Source: Benincasa hispida
Taxonomy: Eukaryota > Streptophyta > Magnoliopsida > Cucurbitales > Cucurbitaceae
Direction of reading: 5' to 3'
Length of the DNA stretch: 64,000 bases
Assembly: GCF_009727055.1 (NCBI RefSeq)
Contig: NW_024064153.1
Location: 1,033,832 to 1,097,831, forward strand
Made by a program: the position numbers and the translations under genes. The notes below the pieces were generated by a model. It made no database searches. It saw only the letters and a program-made list of their open reading frames with translations, and was not told where the DNA came from. This document shows, piece after piece, positions 58,501 to 61,114 of this stretch. Positions within the stretch are counted from its first letter, which is position 1; every line of letters begins with the position of its first letter.

Positions 58501-60219
58501 AAAATTTCCGGTTCTTCACTGCTCACACTTGCCGAAGAGTCGTCATCAAAATCTTCCTTAACACTTGACTTTTAGGATTTGTAATAGATGGAACTTCCCT
58601 CGTTAAATTGAATTTTCCATTTGGAACTGGAGTAATCGTTCTAGTGACAGCATGGTTGGAACAAGAGATCTCGGGCTATTTCCTAATTATAGCTGGAGCT
58701 TGGGCAAGCGTGCAGCAAACTTCAATTACATCAGGATTAAAATAAGCATCCTATGATAAAAATGCAACCCCATTTTTACGAGAATAATATTTTTGATAAC
58801 AAGGCATGAAGGTAGGTCTTTTTAATTTTTTATGAGGAGTTTTGAGAGCTTGAGAATCTGACCTATCCTTCTCTGTCACCGAAATTTTAGGGCTATTTCC
58901 CACCAAATTAAATGCTGAAGATAAATCTACTCCATTAAAACCGGGGGAAAATGAAGGCTGCAATAATTGATTGTTCTCGTCCAGTGAGGGAAAATTATTT
59001 TCTAATAAAACTCGAGTTTCTTAAAATCTTGGGAAGGCATGCCTTTTGAAAAAATTCTTTGGGACTTTCCAAATTCCTCTTTGTTTACTTTTTACTTATC
59101 AGTAAAAAGTTAATTTTCCCTGAGAAGAAAGGTAGCGTTGGGAGATAAGCAGGTACCCTGCTGAGATAGAGACTAACATTTGTATCTTTTTTGAACATAG
59201 AGAATATCCTAATTGTTAAATCACCGATTGACCCAAAAGCTTAAGTGATGAGTGAAGGTAAATTTAGTATTATATCACTAACACTCCCCCTCACTTGTGG
59301 GTTAGAAATATGTAGAAGACCCAATAAGTGGAAGTCGATGTTAATTGGGAAGAGCCAAAGTGAGCTTAGTTTACAGGTAATTGGTATGACCTTCCTCCCT
59401 AGAAGTTGGAGGTTCGATTCTCCACCCCTCAGTTGTTGTACTAAAAAAAATATTAATTGGGAAGGAAATGAGATTTGAACATAGGACCTCTTGGACCATA
59501 TGCTCCAATTGACCCAAAAGCTTAACCTGATGGGTGAAAACAAATTTAATATTATATCACTAACACTAATCTACTTCGTGCATTTGGGGCTCTAACTTTG
59601 CAAGATGAGACAAACATTTCGAAAAAAATATAAGTATAACGGAAAAAAACTTTTGATTTTATAGGGAATATGTCGGTCATCAAAAATAAAATGTAATATA
59701 GGATTTTATCATTACAACTAGATGAAACAAGCTGTGAAAATTATAAAAGCCCAAAAAATGCTTTGGAATGTACATTTGAAAACAGTAGGTGTTACAGAAA
59801 CGTGTCTGCTATTTCATTCTGCAACTTCATTGTTCAGGAAAAATGTTTAATTTTTAAGTAAATTTAATCCTGAAGTACACAATGAGATGATTTTTTTGAT
59901 CTATTTTGTGAGGGGAATTGTTATATTTTTTCTACTAAGAAATTATATGTAAGCAGTTTTATTGTTGTTCCTTTTTGAATTGATGACTCACTATGCTTTT
60001 GAATTCCTTTCTACTTGAGGAATGATTCTTGTTATCAAAACTACAGAGGTATCAATGTCCTTCTTTCTAAATTTTCTGCATCTTGGCTGCTAAATAGATA
60101 TTCTCTGAGAGAAGGGGACAGTGGAAAGCAGCAACACAGTCTCAGGAGTTCTTCAGAACTCTTCAAAGATATTATAGCAATGCCTACATGGATTCAGAAA
60201 AACAAGATGCTATTAATTT
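8744..60219 (+). CDS. SAC-domain phosphoinositide phosphatase (SAC2-SAC5 group), 3' end outside window
   Basis: The exons are 8744-8914, 14925-15129, 15219-15384, 21151-21373, 21761-21837, 28508-28695, 28771-28868, 29060-29193, 29345-29449, 39825-40188 and 60098-60219. Every junction is GT-AG, all phases agree and no stop interrupts about 617 residues. The N-terminal SAC region is encoded by exons 2-9. The catalytic [12 protein letters not shown] motif (CX5R, Cys510 to Arg516) is in exon 10, followed by YGGSAAHNK. Exon 11 carries the [20 protein letters not shown] block. The order and sequence match plant group I SAC proteins related to yeast Fig4. In Arabidopsis the SAC2-SAC5 proteins act at the vacuolar membrane and are linked to removal of a phosphate from PtdIns(3,5)P2. 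The FLGYFQPQ block and C-terminus must lie past 64000. Assignment to the SAC2-SAC5 rather than the SAC1 branch rests on sequence such as [15 protein letters not shown]. Five introns are filled with transposons. Confidence 0.93.
9532..9815 (-). repeat. 3' LTR of the intron 1 gypsy element
   Basis: A 284-bp LTR starting TGCAAGGTATCCC and ending GGTCTAACA on the plus strand. It is similar throughout to the 277-bp partner at 14628-14904 with many substitutions, indicating an old insertion. Confidence 0.88.
10102..10920 (-). pseudogene. Gypsy reverse transcriptase remnant
   Basis: Minus-strand frames show [31 protein letters not shown], then [20 protein letters not shown] and the catalytic FDDILIYN, and later an RT/RNase H connection stretch ([14 protein letters not shown]). 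An in-frame stop after YHQI and further breaks make it nonfunctional. No complete RNase H or integrase follows. Confidence 0.85.
10926..12819 (-). mobile_element. Solo LTR nested in the gypsy element
   Basis: A 1,894-bp insert with TG...CA ends (minus strand begins TGTTGGGAATGTCC) flanked by perfect 5-bp duplications CCCAT at 10921-10925 and 12820-12824. It separates the gypsy protease from the reverse transcriptase. No internal retroelement domains are present, so it is a solo LTR or a similar single-LTR remnant. Frames inside it are not accepted as genes. Confidence 0.88.
12854..12955. repeat. 51-bp perfect tandem duplication
   Basis: Bases 12854-12904 and 12905-12955 are identical, starting AGCCCTGGTCTTCAC and ending CAGAGTAACTT. 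It lies between the gypsy protease frame and the solo LTR. Confidence 0.95.
12931..13437 (-). pseudogene. Gypsy aspartic protease remnant
   Basis: A 168-codon open frame contains [11 protein letters not shown], the Asp-x-Gly-Ala active-site form of gypsy retropepsins, then the [11 protein letters not shown] region near the end. It is followed by a 51-bp tandem duplication and then the CCCAT-flanked solo LTR. It belongs to the broken polyprotein of the intron 1 gypsy element. Confidence 0.8.
13480..14607 (-). pseudogene. Gypsy gag remnant
   Basis: The minus strand reads from [20 protein letters not shown] (near 14584) through a stop, then [18 protein letters not shown] and [20 protein letters not shown], a retrotransposon gag domain. 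It goes on in shifting frames to a degenerate CCHC knuckle-like stretch near 13550-13610 ([12 protein letters not shown]). At least one nonsense codon and several frameshifts are present. Confidence 0.8.
14628..14904 (-). repeat. 5' LTR of the intron 1 gypsy element
   Basis: The plus strand begins TGTAAGATATCC and ends GGTGGTCTAACA. It abuts the PBS on its left and ends 20 bp before SAC exon 2. Its last bases contain CTAAC, a good plant branch-point match. Confidence 0.88.
14925..15129 (+). CDS. SAC gene exon 2
   Basis: Encodes residues 58-125, starting [20 protein letters not shown] and ending TTCYGIV plus one base. The acceptor is TTCTAG at 14924 and the donor GTAAGC at 15130. A gypsy element ends only 20 bp upstream of this exon. 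Confidence 0.93.
15219..15384 (+). CDS. SAC gene exon 3
   Basis: Encodes [19 protein letters not shown] through SKNEN plus two bases. It is separated from exon 2 by an 89-bp intron, one of the few short introns of this gene. The acceptor is GTGCTAG, the donor GTTCTT. Confidence 0.92.
15422..15546. mobile_element. Foldback (MITE-like) element, copy 2 (short form)
   Basis: Begins GGGTTGTTTTCAAATATAGG and ends TTTAAAATAATTTCCC. Inside, AATAGCAAAATATCATAG is followed almost at once by its inverted partner TATATTTTGCTATTATTTG. Compared with the copy at 37446-37675 the GATAG-rich centre is missing. Confidence 0.75.
15732..15925 (-). mobile_element. 5'-truncated LINE fragment
   Basis: Minus-orientation LINE end: TTCATTGATATAATGAAAAG followed by ATCAAAAACTCAAAATAC matches the tails of the other LINEs in this window. 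Downstream is a short ORF2 3'-end stretch resembling the one at 52912-53000. It lies in SAC intron 3. Confidence 0.65.
15927..16460 (-). mobile_element. 5'-truncated LINE fragment with poly(T) start
   Basis: A T run (15929-15943) followed by GAAATGAAAACAAGAATTTT and CATTGATATAATGAAGTGAG is the complement of the LINE poly(A) end. The sequence beyond about 16100 is LINE-like but too decayed to place. It was inserted next to the previous fragment. Confidence 0.6.
16483..16632 (+). mobile_element. LINE 3' UTR fragment with poly(A)
   Basis: Contains GTGTCAGCCTAGTTGAGATG (16506-16525), the 3' UTR motif shared by LINEs here, then TTGTACTTTGAGCATTAGTC and TCATTATTTCAATG running into an A run ending near 16632. 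Confidence 0.8.
16650..17335 (-). pseudogene. LINE ORF2 C-terminal (zf-RVT) fragment, second LINE family
   Basis: Minus-strand frames read [20 protein letters not shown], then [15 protein letters not shown], the zinc-binding domain at the end of plant non-LTR reverse transcriptases, and continue into a second frame (16727-16927). It differs in sequence from LINEs A-D and groups with the fragment at 27480-28211. No 3' tail was recognised. Confidence 0.7.
18491..18728. repeat. 119-bp tandem duplication
   Basis: GATCAATGGATACAGATTGG begins at 18491 and recurs with few changes at 18610. The two copies share the rest of the unit to the TATAGGAAtGACCT region. It lies inside the ORF1-like part of the deleted LINE. 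Confidence 0.9.
18721..18850. repeat. 65-bp tandem duplication
   Basis: The block starting CCTTCTGTTGTTGGCCAAAC at 18722 is repeated from 18787 with a few substitutions. It lies directly beside the 119-bp duplication. Confidence 0.9.
19430..20330 (-). pseudogene. LINE ORF2 C-terminal fragment
   Basis: The minus strand reads [20 protein letters not shown] and [20 protein letters not shown], then [20 protein letters not shown] with a [16 protein letters not shown] zinc motif. This is the same region as LINE B 46380-47060. Homology fades near 19600, where C/T-rich (minus strand) DNA begins. Frameshifts are present. Confidence 0.8.
20340..20576 (+). mobile_element. LINE 3' end fragment with poly(A)
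   Basis: Ends with TTTTGAGCATTAGACTCATT, ATTCAATGAAATG and an A run at 20557-20568. It adjoins, tail to tail, a minus-strand LINE tail that begins near 20570. Confidence 0.65.
20577..20640 (-). mobile_element. Short LINE tail, minus orientation
   Basis: TTTTTATTGATAAAGTGAAAAG then AGATTAATGCTCATTAGATA is the complement of the LINE tail signature. The extent to the right is unclear; 20640-21150 holds nothing else I recognise before SAC exon 4. Confidence 0.5.
21151..21373 (+). CDS. SAC gene exon 4
   Basis: Encodes [20 protein letters not shown] (first base pair of codons shared with exon 3) through ALVYGFFKQ, residues about 181-255. It is strongly conserved with plant SAC proteins. The donor is GTGAGG at 21374, phase 0. 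Confidence 0.93.
21761..21837 (+). CDS. SAC gene exon 5
   Basis: A 77-bp exon encoding [20 protein letters not shown] followed by HYAGT plus two bases. The acceptor is GATACAG and the donor GTATGG. The core IARRSRH-AGTR block is diagnostic for group I SAC proteins. Confidence 0.9.
21896..22190 (-). mobile_element. LINE fragment at the start of SAC intron 5
   Basis: AAAAGGAAACAAGAATTTTC, ATTGAAAAAATGAAAAGAG and ACTAATGCTCAAAGG are the complement of the LINE tail. It lies about 60 bp after SAC exon 5. The remainder to about 22190 resembles decayed 3'-end LINE DNA. Confidence 0.6.
22444..22579. repeat. 68-bp perfect tandem duplication
   Basis: 22444-22511 and 22512-22579 are identical, starting AACAAAAGCTGG and ending CTTCCTAAAAGACTA. 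It is non-coding and lies in SAC intron 5. Confidence 0.95.
22701..23056 (+). pseudogene. Copia RNase H C-terminal fragment
   Basis: The frame reads [20 protein letters not shown], then [29 protein letters not shown] and, after a stop at 22984, LGLVDIYAP. These are the conserved C-terminal RNase H motifs of Ty1-copia polyproteins. It is 5'-truncated with a nonsense codon. A polypurine tract and an LTR follow directly. Confidence 0.88.
23066..23303 (+). mobile_element. Copia 3' LTR
   Basis: Preceded by the polypurine tract GAGTGGGAG (23057-23065). The LTR starts TGTTGGAACTAAGG and ends CCTTTAACA, 238 bp, with TG...CA ends. Only this LTR is present; the 5' part of the element is absent. Confidence 0.8.
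23399..24094 (-). CDS. Uncharacterised 231-codon ORF, Glu/Lys-rich
   Basis: I do not recognise this protein. The open frame starts [20 protein letters not shown], has a Glu/Lys-rich, probably coiled-coil first half ([16 protein letters not shown]), a middle stretch [20 protein letters not shown] and a Ser/Asn-rich end. No zinc knuckle, protease or nuclease motif is visible. It lies on the opposite strand within SAC intron 5 between a copia 3' LTR and another LTR piece, so an internal ORF of an unidentified retroelement is the likeliest origin. It is uninterrupted while its surroundings are broken, which could mean youth, or a low-complexity ORF surviving by chance. Confidence 0.4.
   Translation of the reverse strand: MEKIQERLEITRSYEFAQKKSNESQLKLASEIQASQIERGDHEEEEEKRCNEGGEEKETNETYSSKNKEERDTIEDKGESNLLLNKVTRVKEGEESINRTFFVIECNEEDENMFIGKSCAIIFNPLLPRPKPKILRFSCEFTNVTKKENNEEKSFVACKDKEVEKEEIGTSDLTSVMNLLAQTPHNPIPNKLPSFWPHGLHNLTQFGVSSFFSSNQSSSNADQLSPNFLQN
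24235..24848 (-). mobile_element. Copia-like LTR, non-coding interior and PBS remnant
   Basis: The left part (about 24235-24424) is LTR-like DNA beside a polypurine-like tract (minus strand CTTGAGTTTAAGAGAAGG). The right end has a PBS in complement, GCTCTGATACCA (24838-24849). The roughly 400-bp interior has no retroelement domain, so it is a very short non-autonomous form or a deletion product. A related LTR lies at 25097-25259. Confidence 0.5.
24838..24913. repeat. Inverted repeat made of two opposed PBS/LTR ends
   Basis: GCTCTGATACCATCTTAAATC (24838-24858) is mirrored by GATTTAAGATGGTATTAGAGC (24892-24913) with about 33 bp between. Each arm holds a primer-binding-like GGTAT(C/T)AGAGC facing outwards. 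Confidence 0.8.
24862..25091 (+). mobile_element. TRIM-type miniature LTR retrotransposon
   Basis: The partial 5' LTR (CCCAAAAGCTTTGGGTCAAT, 24865 on) ends beside the PBS GGTATTAGAGC (24902-24912). After about 100 bp comes the polypurine tract GTGAGGGGAG (about 25016-25025) and then a 3' LTR starting TGTTAGATGATATA and containing AGCTTAAGCTTTTGGGTCAA. No coding capacity. A second element with the same LTR is at 59214-59573 in opposite orientation. Confidence 0.7.
25097..26030 (-). mobile_element. Copia-like LTR with non-coding interior
   Basis: The LTR-like part (about 25097-25259) is similar to 24235-24424 and 54695-54828 and is followed by the same polypurine-like tract, CTCAAACTCAAGGTGG. 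The interior has degenerate GAACCAAACTGA-type words (25640-25790). A small minus-strand frame (25769-26008, [19 protein letters not shown]) could be a gag start, but no family motif is visible. Confidence 0.45.
26031..27278. other. Intronic DNA without recognised gene or element
   Basis: No supported coding frame. The 26995-27110 stretch repeats AACCGAACTAA-like words as at 25640-25790, which suggests the interior of a related non-autonomous retroelement. Confidence 0.35.
27279..27448 (-). mobile_element. Copia LTR (3' end, minus orientation)
   Basis: A 170-bp stretch starting TGTACTCAGTACTTTGGAG and ending ATATTATCACA. It resembles the LTR of element C1 (52471-54694), which starts TGTATTCAATAG and ends ATATTATAGCA. 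The sequence to the right, CTCCTCAAGCAG, is a polypurine tract in complement. The rest of the element is missing. Confidence 0.7.
27480..28211 (-). pseudogene. LINE reverse transcriptase C-terminal fragment, second family
   Basis: The minus strand reads [17 protein letters not shown], then [31 protein letters not shown] and [11 protein letters not shown], the post-catalytic thumb region of plant LINE RTs. Further frames run to about 27550. It belongs with the zf-RVT fragment at 16650-17335 rather than with LINEs A-D. Several frameshifts. Confidence 0.75.
28212..28507. other. 3' end of SAC intron 5
   Basis: AT-rich intron DNA, including a short TATATATATA run near 28472-28480 and the acceptor CTTGTAG at 28507. 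No other feature seen. Confidence 0.4.
28508..28695 (+). CDS. SAC gene exon 6
   Basis: Encodes [20 protein letters not shown], then a segment ending [10 protein letters not shown] plus one base. The [12 protein letters not shown] block typical of SAC domains lies here. It follows a 6.7-kb transposon-filled intron. Confidence 0.93.
28771..28868 (+). CDS. SAC gene exon 7
   Basis: Encodes [20 protein letters not shown] and then [13 protein letters not shown], a conserved SAC block. The flanking introns are 75 and 191 bp. The end is in phase 0. Confidence 0.92.
29060..29193 (+). CDS. SAC gene exon 8
   Basis: Encodes [20 protein letters not shown] through [12 protein letters not shown] plus two bases. 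It is conserved, including the HWDLHKH motif of this family. The acceptor is GAACAG, the donor GTCTGT. Confidence 0.92.
29345..29449 (+). CDS. SAC gene exon 9
   Basis: Encodes [20 protein letters not shown] then [15 protein letters not shown] plus two bases. The donor GTACTT at 29450 opens a 10.4-kb intron. In this protein group the following segment is a variable linker before the catalytic motif, so the join to exon 10 is less constrained by homology than the others. Confidence 0.88.
29550..29775 (+). mobile_element. 226-bp LINE 3' fragment with 16-bp target duplication
   Basis: Flanked by identical AGTATCTCATCCTCGT at 29534-29549 and 29776-29791. The insert ends TTTGAGAATTAGACCCATCA, TTATTTCAATGAAAAG and a short A-rich tail. 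It is an extreme 5' truncation lying about 100 bp after SAC exon 9, in the sense orientation. Confidence 0.9.
29815..30055 (-). mobile_element. 5'-truncated LINE fragment
   Basis: ATTCATATAATGAAAAGATT then CTAATGCTGATG is the complement of a LINE tail. Following sequence (CACTCCAATTCAAACATAAA, then CTTGGAAAGAGAACACCAAG) matches the antisense of the LINE ORF2 end as seen at 52930-52995. Confidence 0.7.
30062..30480 (-). mobile_element. 5'-truncated LINE fragment with 3' UTR motif
   Basis: Starts with a T run and GAAATGGAAAGAAGCCTCTT. Carries the complement of the shared 3' UTR motif near 30182-30200 (AATCTCAACTAGGTTTCAC). The antisense of the ORF2 end follows (TGTCTTGAATGGAGAAGTCT at about 30348). 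Confidence 0.75.
30856..33352 (+). pseudogene. LINE A ORF1 (DUF4283-like nucleic-acid-binding protein), broken
   Basis: The frame starts [20 protein letters not shown] and includes [20 protein letters not shown]. It shifts by one base near 31495 into the frame reading [34 protein letters not shown] and [13 protein letters not shown], the DUF4283-type core found in plant LINE ORF1 proteins. An in-frame TGA at 32273 and a TAG at 32816 interrupt a long Pro/Ser/Glu-rich tail that can be followed to a stop at about 33350. No CCHC knuckle was found. In intact relatives this protein would bind the LINE RNA. Confidence 0.82.
33387..37037 (+). pseudogene. LINE A ORF2 (endonuclease-reverse transcriptase), broken
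   Basis: Starts [17 protein letters not shown]. The AP-type endonuclease has [17 protein letters not shown] and GGNFNITR (normally GDFN, here Gly-Gly-Asn-Phe-Asn). The RT domain has [53 protein letters not shown] and the catalytic FADD at 35427-35438. The zinc-binding end follows (near 36500-36700), closing [15 protein letters not shown]. Stops after IGP (33447), near 34376, at 35096 and elsewhere, plus frameshifts, abolish it. The total of about 1,215 codons is normal for plant L1 ORF2. Confidence 0.92.
37446..37675. mobile_element. Foldback (MITE-like) element, copy 3 (longest)
   Basis: The left arm (GGGCTGTTTTCAAATATAAG then ATATTTACAAAGAATAGC) and right arm (TTTGCTATTATTTGTAAATA, ending AATAATTTTCC) form imperfect inverted repeats of about 60 bp. 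The centre is a second palindrome of GATAGACTACTATCTGTGTC and its complement around 37550. No coding capacity. It sits 30 bp after the LINE A target duplication. Confidence 0.85.
37950..38245 (-). mobile_element. Retroelement LTR remnant with PBS and internal direct repeats
   Basis: A PBS-like complement CTCTGATATCA at 37950-37960 adjoins TGTTGGTAAATTGG, which would be the LTR edge of a minus-strand element. Three copies of ATTACCGCAAGTATTAAGG or ATAAATCA(A/G)CAATTAAGGC words follow at about 38050-38240. No internal domain was seen. The remaining 38246-38675 is AT-rich intron. Confidence 0.45.
38694..39350 (-). mobile_element. LINE G, 657-bp truncated insert with 18-bp target duplication
   Basis: AGCAATGACACATTTATT occurs at 38676-38693 and 39351-39368. 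The insert starts with T-rich sequence and GAAATGGAAACGAGACTTTT, TCATTGATATAATGAAATGA (complement of a LINE tail). Near its far end (39328-39340) it carries AATAAATGTGTCA, an inverted copy of part of the target duplication. Confidence 0.88.
39369..39824. other. 3' end of SAC intron 9
   Basis: AT-rich intron DNA with a (TC)n run near 39676-39690 and the acceptor CTTACAG at 39824. No gene or element was recognised. Confidence 0.4.
39825..40188 (+). CDS. SAC gene exon 10 (catalytic exon)
   Basis: It starts at the G after CTTACAG (39824), restoring an Arg codon and reading [19 protein letters not shown], an acidic/Ser-rich linker. It continues through the catalytic motif [12 protein letters not shown] (39976-40011; Cys510, Arg516), [14 protein letters not shown] and [16 protein letters not shown]. 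The donor is GTATGT at 40189, phase 0. Reading on into intron 10 would give about 22 extra residues before a stop at 40255-40257. Confidence 0.93.
40189..41010. other. Start of SAC intron 10, probable retroelement interior
   Basis: No supported gene. A 132-codon plus-strand frame (40666-41064) has no family motif and ends in sequence adjoining a primer-binding site at 41011-41027. It is probably the non-coding leader of a minus-strand gypsy element. Confidence 0.35.
41011..41111 (-). mobile_element. Gypsy PBS and LTR edge (Athila/Tat-like)
   Basis: CCTTGGCAACGACGCCA (41011-41027) is the complement of TGGCGTCGTTGCCAAGG. This is close to the tRNA-Asp-type primer-binding site used by Athila-like gypsy elements. 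The LTR would start at about 41028 and is cut by LINE B near 41112. Confidence 0.6.
41393..43547 (+). pseudogene. LINE B ORF1 (DUF4283-like), broken
   Basis: Starts [20 protein letters not shown]. After a stop (41532) it reads [39 protein letters not shown], then [20 protein letters not shown] and [13 protein letters not shown]. The Ser-rich tail frame (42954-43547) ends in an acidic stretch. Multiple stops and shifts are present. The layout parallels LINE A ORF1. Confidence 0.8.
43715..47334 (+). pseudogene. LINE B ORF2 (endonuclease-reverse transcriptase), broken
   Basis: Starts [20 protein letters not shown]. Endonuclease motifs are [19 protein letters not shown] and [10 protein letters not shown] (intact GDFN). 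The RT has [21 protein letters not shown] 324-codon open stretch (45665-46639) carries the catalytic FVDD (45755-45766, Ala to Val) and [11 protein letters not shown]. The zinc-binding end reads [18 protein letters not shown]. It is the longest undisturbed LINE frame here, but stops at about 44180, 44966 and 45346 and frameshifts inactivate it. Confidence 0.92.
47466..49614 (-). pseudogene. C1 copia gag, protease and integrase remnant
   Basis: Gag starts [20 protein letters not shown] with the [18 protein letters not shown] motif of UBN2-type gag (49614 downward). A broken zinc knuckle (VCHYCRKP) lies near 48860. Protease reads [11 protein letters not shown] (normally DSGA; Asp replaced by Asn). 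Then follow [16 protein letters not shown] and the integrase stretch [10 protein letters not shown] to about 47466. Stops at the gag/leader junction and elsewhere. It contains a 108-bp in-frame duplication. Confidence 0.87.
48533..48748. repeat. 108-bp in-frame tandem duplication in C1
   Basis: 48533-48640 and 48641-48748 are nearly identical. The unit encodes [20 protein letters not shown] plus about 16 residues, so 36 codons are duplicated with the frame kept. Confidence 0.92.
49765..52152 (+). mobile_element. LINE C, 5'-truncated, inserted in C1 leader
   Basis: Begins inside the RT domain ([20 protein letters not shown]) and runs to the A run at about 52145-52156. The RT motif FADD is at 50237-50248. 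The frame continues with [17 protein letters not shown] and [13 protein letters not shown] to the zinc-binding end near 51500. The 3' UTR motif GTGTCAACCTAGTTGAGATG is at 52008-52027. A frameshift near 50130 and stops inactivate it. No clear target duplication was found. Confidence 0.88.
52153..52470 (-). mobile_element. C1 leader and primer-binding site
   Basis: Non-coding DNA between the poly(A) of LINE C and the C1 LTR. GCTCTGATACCA at 52459-52470 is the complement of the initiator-Met PBS. Contains ACACACCGGCGCGTGACACG, similar in style to the leader of C2 near 56005-56070 (CACCGACGCGTGG). Confidence 0.65.
52528..52557. repeat. (AT)n microsatellite
   Basis: About 15 uninterrupted AT units inside the C1 LTR. 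Confidence 0.95.
52580..54616 (-). mobile_element. LINE D, 5'-truncated, inserted in the C1 LTR
   Basis: Flanked by GAAACCCTAATCT (52567-52579) and GAAGCCCTAATCT (54617-54629), a 13-bp duplication with one mismatch. Starts with a T run and carries the 3' UTR motif complement at 52696-52715. The minus-strand protein runs from [10 protein letters not shown] past a FADDTLLF catalytic motif (about 54490) and [12 protein letters not shown]. It continues through long frames 54243-53980 and 54017-53286 to CVLCK and the ORF2 end near 52912. Only a few frameshifts, so it is relatively young. Confidence 0.92.
54695..54828 (-). mobile_element. Copia-like LTR fragment
   Basis: AATACATAATCAACCTTTTA then CAAGGTGAATAAATAG is close to 25130-25200. 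It is therefore a second copy of that LTR family, into or beside which C1 and C2 inserted. Confidence 0.6.
54965..55829 (-). pseudogene. C2 copia gag-protease remnant, internally deleted
   Basis: The 230-codon frame (55829-55137) begins [33 protein letters not shown], then jumps straight to [19 protein letters not shown], a CCHC zinc knuckle. The main gag domain present in C1 is therefore deleted in frame. It continues through [11 protein letters not shown] (protease, Asp to Asn) to a GAG-pre-integrase end [20 protein letters not shown] in another frame near 55000. Confidence 0.88.
55830..56330 (-). mobile_element. C2 leader
   Basis: Non-coding DNA between gag and the right LTR of C2, with a CG-rich patch (CACGCACCGACGCGTGG, CGGTGACGGCGGCGGC). 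Small open frames here have no motif and are not accepted. Confidence 0.6.
56477..57051. other. Intronic DNA without recognised gene or element
   Basis: Several short minus-strand frames (for example 56538-56807) are hydrophobic and Ser/Cys-rich but share no motif with any family I know. The stretch may be an old LTR interior. No support for a gene. Confidence 0.35.
57052..59130 (-). mobile_element. LINE H, internally deleted (ORF1 end joined to ORF2 end)
   Basis: Starts with a T run (57052-57064) and tail sequence, with the 3' UTR motif complement at 57169-57188. The ORF2 C-terminus (57938-57594: [20 protein letters not shown] and following) extends back to about 58260. It then changes to ORF1-like sequence (frames 58290-58526 and 58751-58963, Ser/Lys-rich tail type). 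RT and endonuclease are missing. The upstream edge near 59130 is uncertain. Confidence 0.7.
59214..59573 (-). mobile_element. TRIM-type miniature LTR retrotransposon carrying a SINE-like insert
   Basis: The LTR at 59214-59283 (70 bp) has TG...CA ends, TGTTAAATCACC to CACTAACA on the plus strand. It is followed by the polypurine tract complement CTCCCCCTCACTTGTGG (59284-59300). A partial second LTR occupies about 59508-59573. Its PBS side is lost. The LTR matches the element at 24862-25091. Confidence 0.8.
59353..59452 (+). mobile_element. SINE-like element inside the TRIM
   Basis: A 100-bp insert flanked by perfect 12-bp duplications TTAATTGGGAAG (59341-59352, 59453-59464). It contains a B-box-like GGTTCGATTC (59411-59420), an upstream degenerate A-box region (GAGCTTAGTTTACAGG), TTGTTGTACT and a short A tail. 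tRNA-derived origin is inference from the box B match and spacing. Confidence 0.7.
59574..60097. other. 3' end of SAC intron 10
   Basis: AT-rich intron DNA up to the acceptor AAATAG at 60097. A plus-strand frame starting at 60015 overlaps exon 11 in a different frame and is a shadow. A stretch near 59730-59835 faintly resembles copia C1 integrase (47590-47690) but is too short to assign. Confidence 0.4.
60098..60219 (+). CDS. SAC gene exon 11 (last in window)
   Basis: Encodes [20 protein letters not shown] then [20 protein letters not shown] plus two bases. The acceptor is AAATAG at 60097 and the donor GTAAGT at 60220. It lies 19.9 kb from exon 10, and the intron after it runs past the window end. 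Confidence 0.92.
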
Positions 60220-60357
60220 GTAAGTTTACCTACGTTCACTCTTGTATATTTAATTTGGATAAGGATCACGGCTAGAGTAAAGGATTTTTTCTTTGTAGAT
60301 TTGTTTCCCCTCCAAGCGTAGTTTGTTGTAGATTAAATTATGAATTAACATGTATAT

Positions 60358-60600
60358 TTTGAAAAGGAAACATTTCATTAATGCATTAAAGTGATACCAA
60401 AGATGGCAAAAAAAGGAAACCTACAAAGACTAGATTTTCTGTTAAAAAAAAAAAAAAAAAGAGAAGAAATGAAGATTAAAAAAAGGCATAATCGAGAAGA
60501 AAAAGGGGAAAGAAAACCCTTGAAACTACAAAAAGTGATGTGCCAAGTTGAGAGAGAATGCCAAAATTCTGAACATACCTCAAAGATGCATTGAAAATTT
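60358..60600 (-). mobile_element. 5'-truncated LINE fragment in SAC intron 11
   Basis: TTTTGAAAAGGAAACATTTC, ATTAATGCATTAAAGTG is the complement of a LINE tail. An A run at 60444-60461 interrupts it. The short Lys-rich frame here is not accepted. Confidence 0.5.
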
Positions 60601-60759
60601 GAAAAGTTTATTTTAAATACTAAACTTCATAACAACCTAGGGGCTGATGGTTACAAACGGTAACTATAGAAACTAAAGATTACAAAAACTAGATTTTAAA
60701 AGAACCGGTTAATACAATACTAAAACCTAAAGAACCAGTTAAAAACCTAAACTAATAAC

Positions 60760-61114
60760 AAAAGATAAAATACATTAAGGATGAATACGTCAAATTCCCT
60801 CCATGCAAATGAAAGAAAACTCGTCCTCGAGTTTAAGTTGAAAGAGAAAATTGGTCTACTGGGAAATATTCTTTCAAATTGGCAACGTTGATGATTGGAC
60901 TGATGAGTTGATCATTCGGTAATTCAATCTTATAAGTGTTGTCACCATACTTCTTCAAAACTTTAAAAGGGCCAAGCTTTCATGGTTGAAGCTTGTTGTA
61001 AGATCCAACTGGAAACCAAGTCTTGCAAAGATGAGTCATCACTAAATCTCCTTTTAACATCTCTATCCAAAACTATAAACTTAGGAACACCATATGAACA
61101 CACAATTTCCAGGC
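60760..61114 (-). pseudogene. Gypsy integrase C-terminal remnant
   Basis: The minus strand reads EIVCSYGVPKFIVLDRDVK (integrase core, near 61110-61050), then after a deletion LGPFKVLKKYGDNTYKIELP and VANLKEYFP, the end of a gypsy integrase. It is the far part of a minus-strand element whose gag/protease lies at 61881-62700. Confidence 0.78.
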
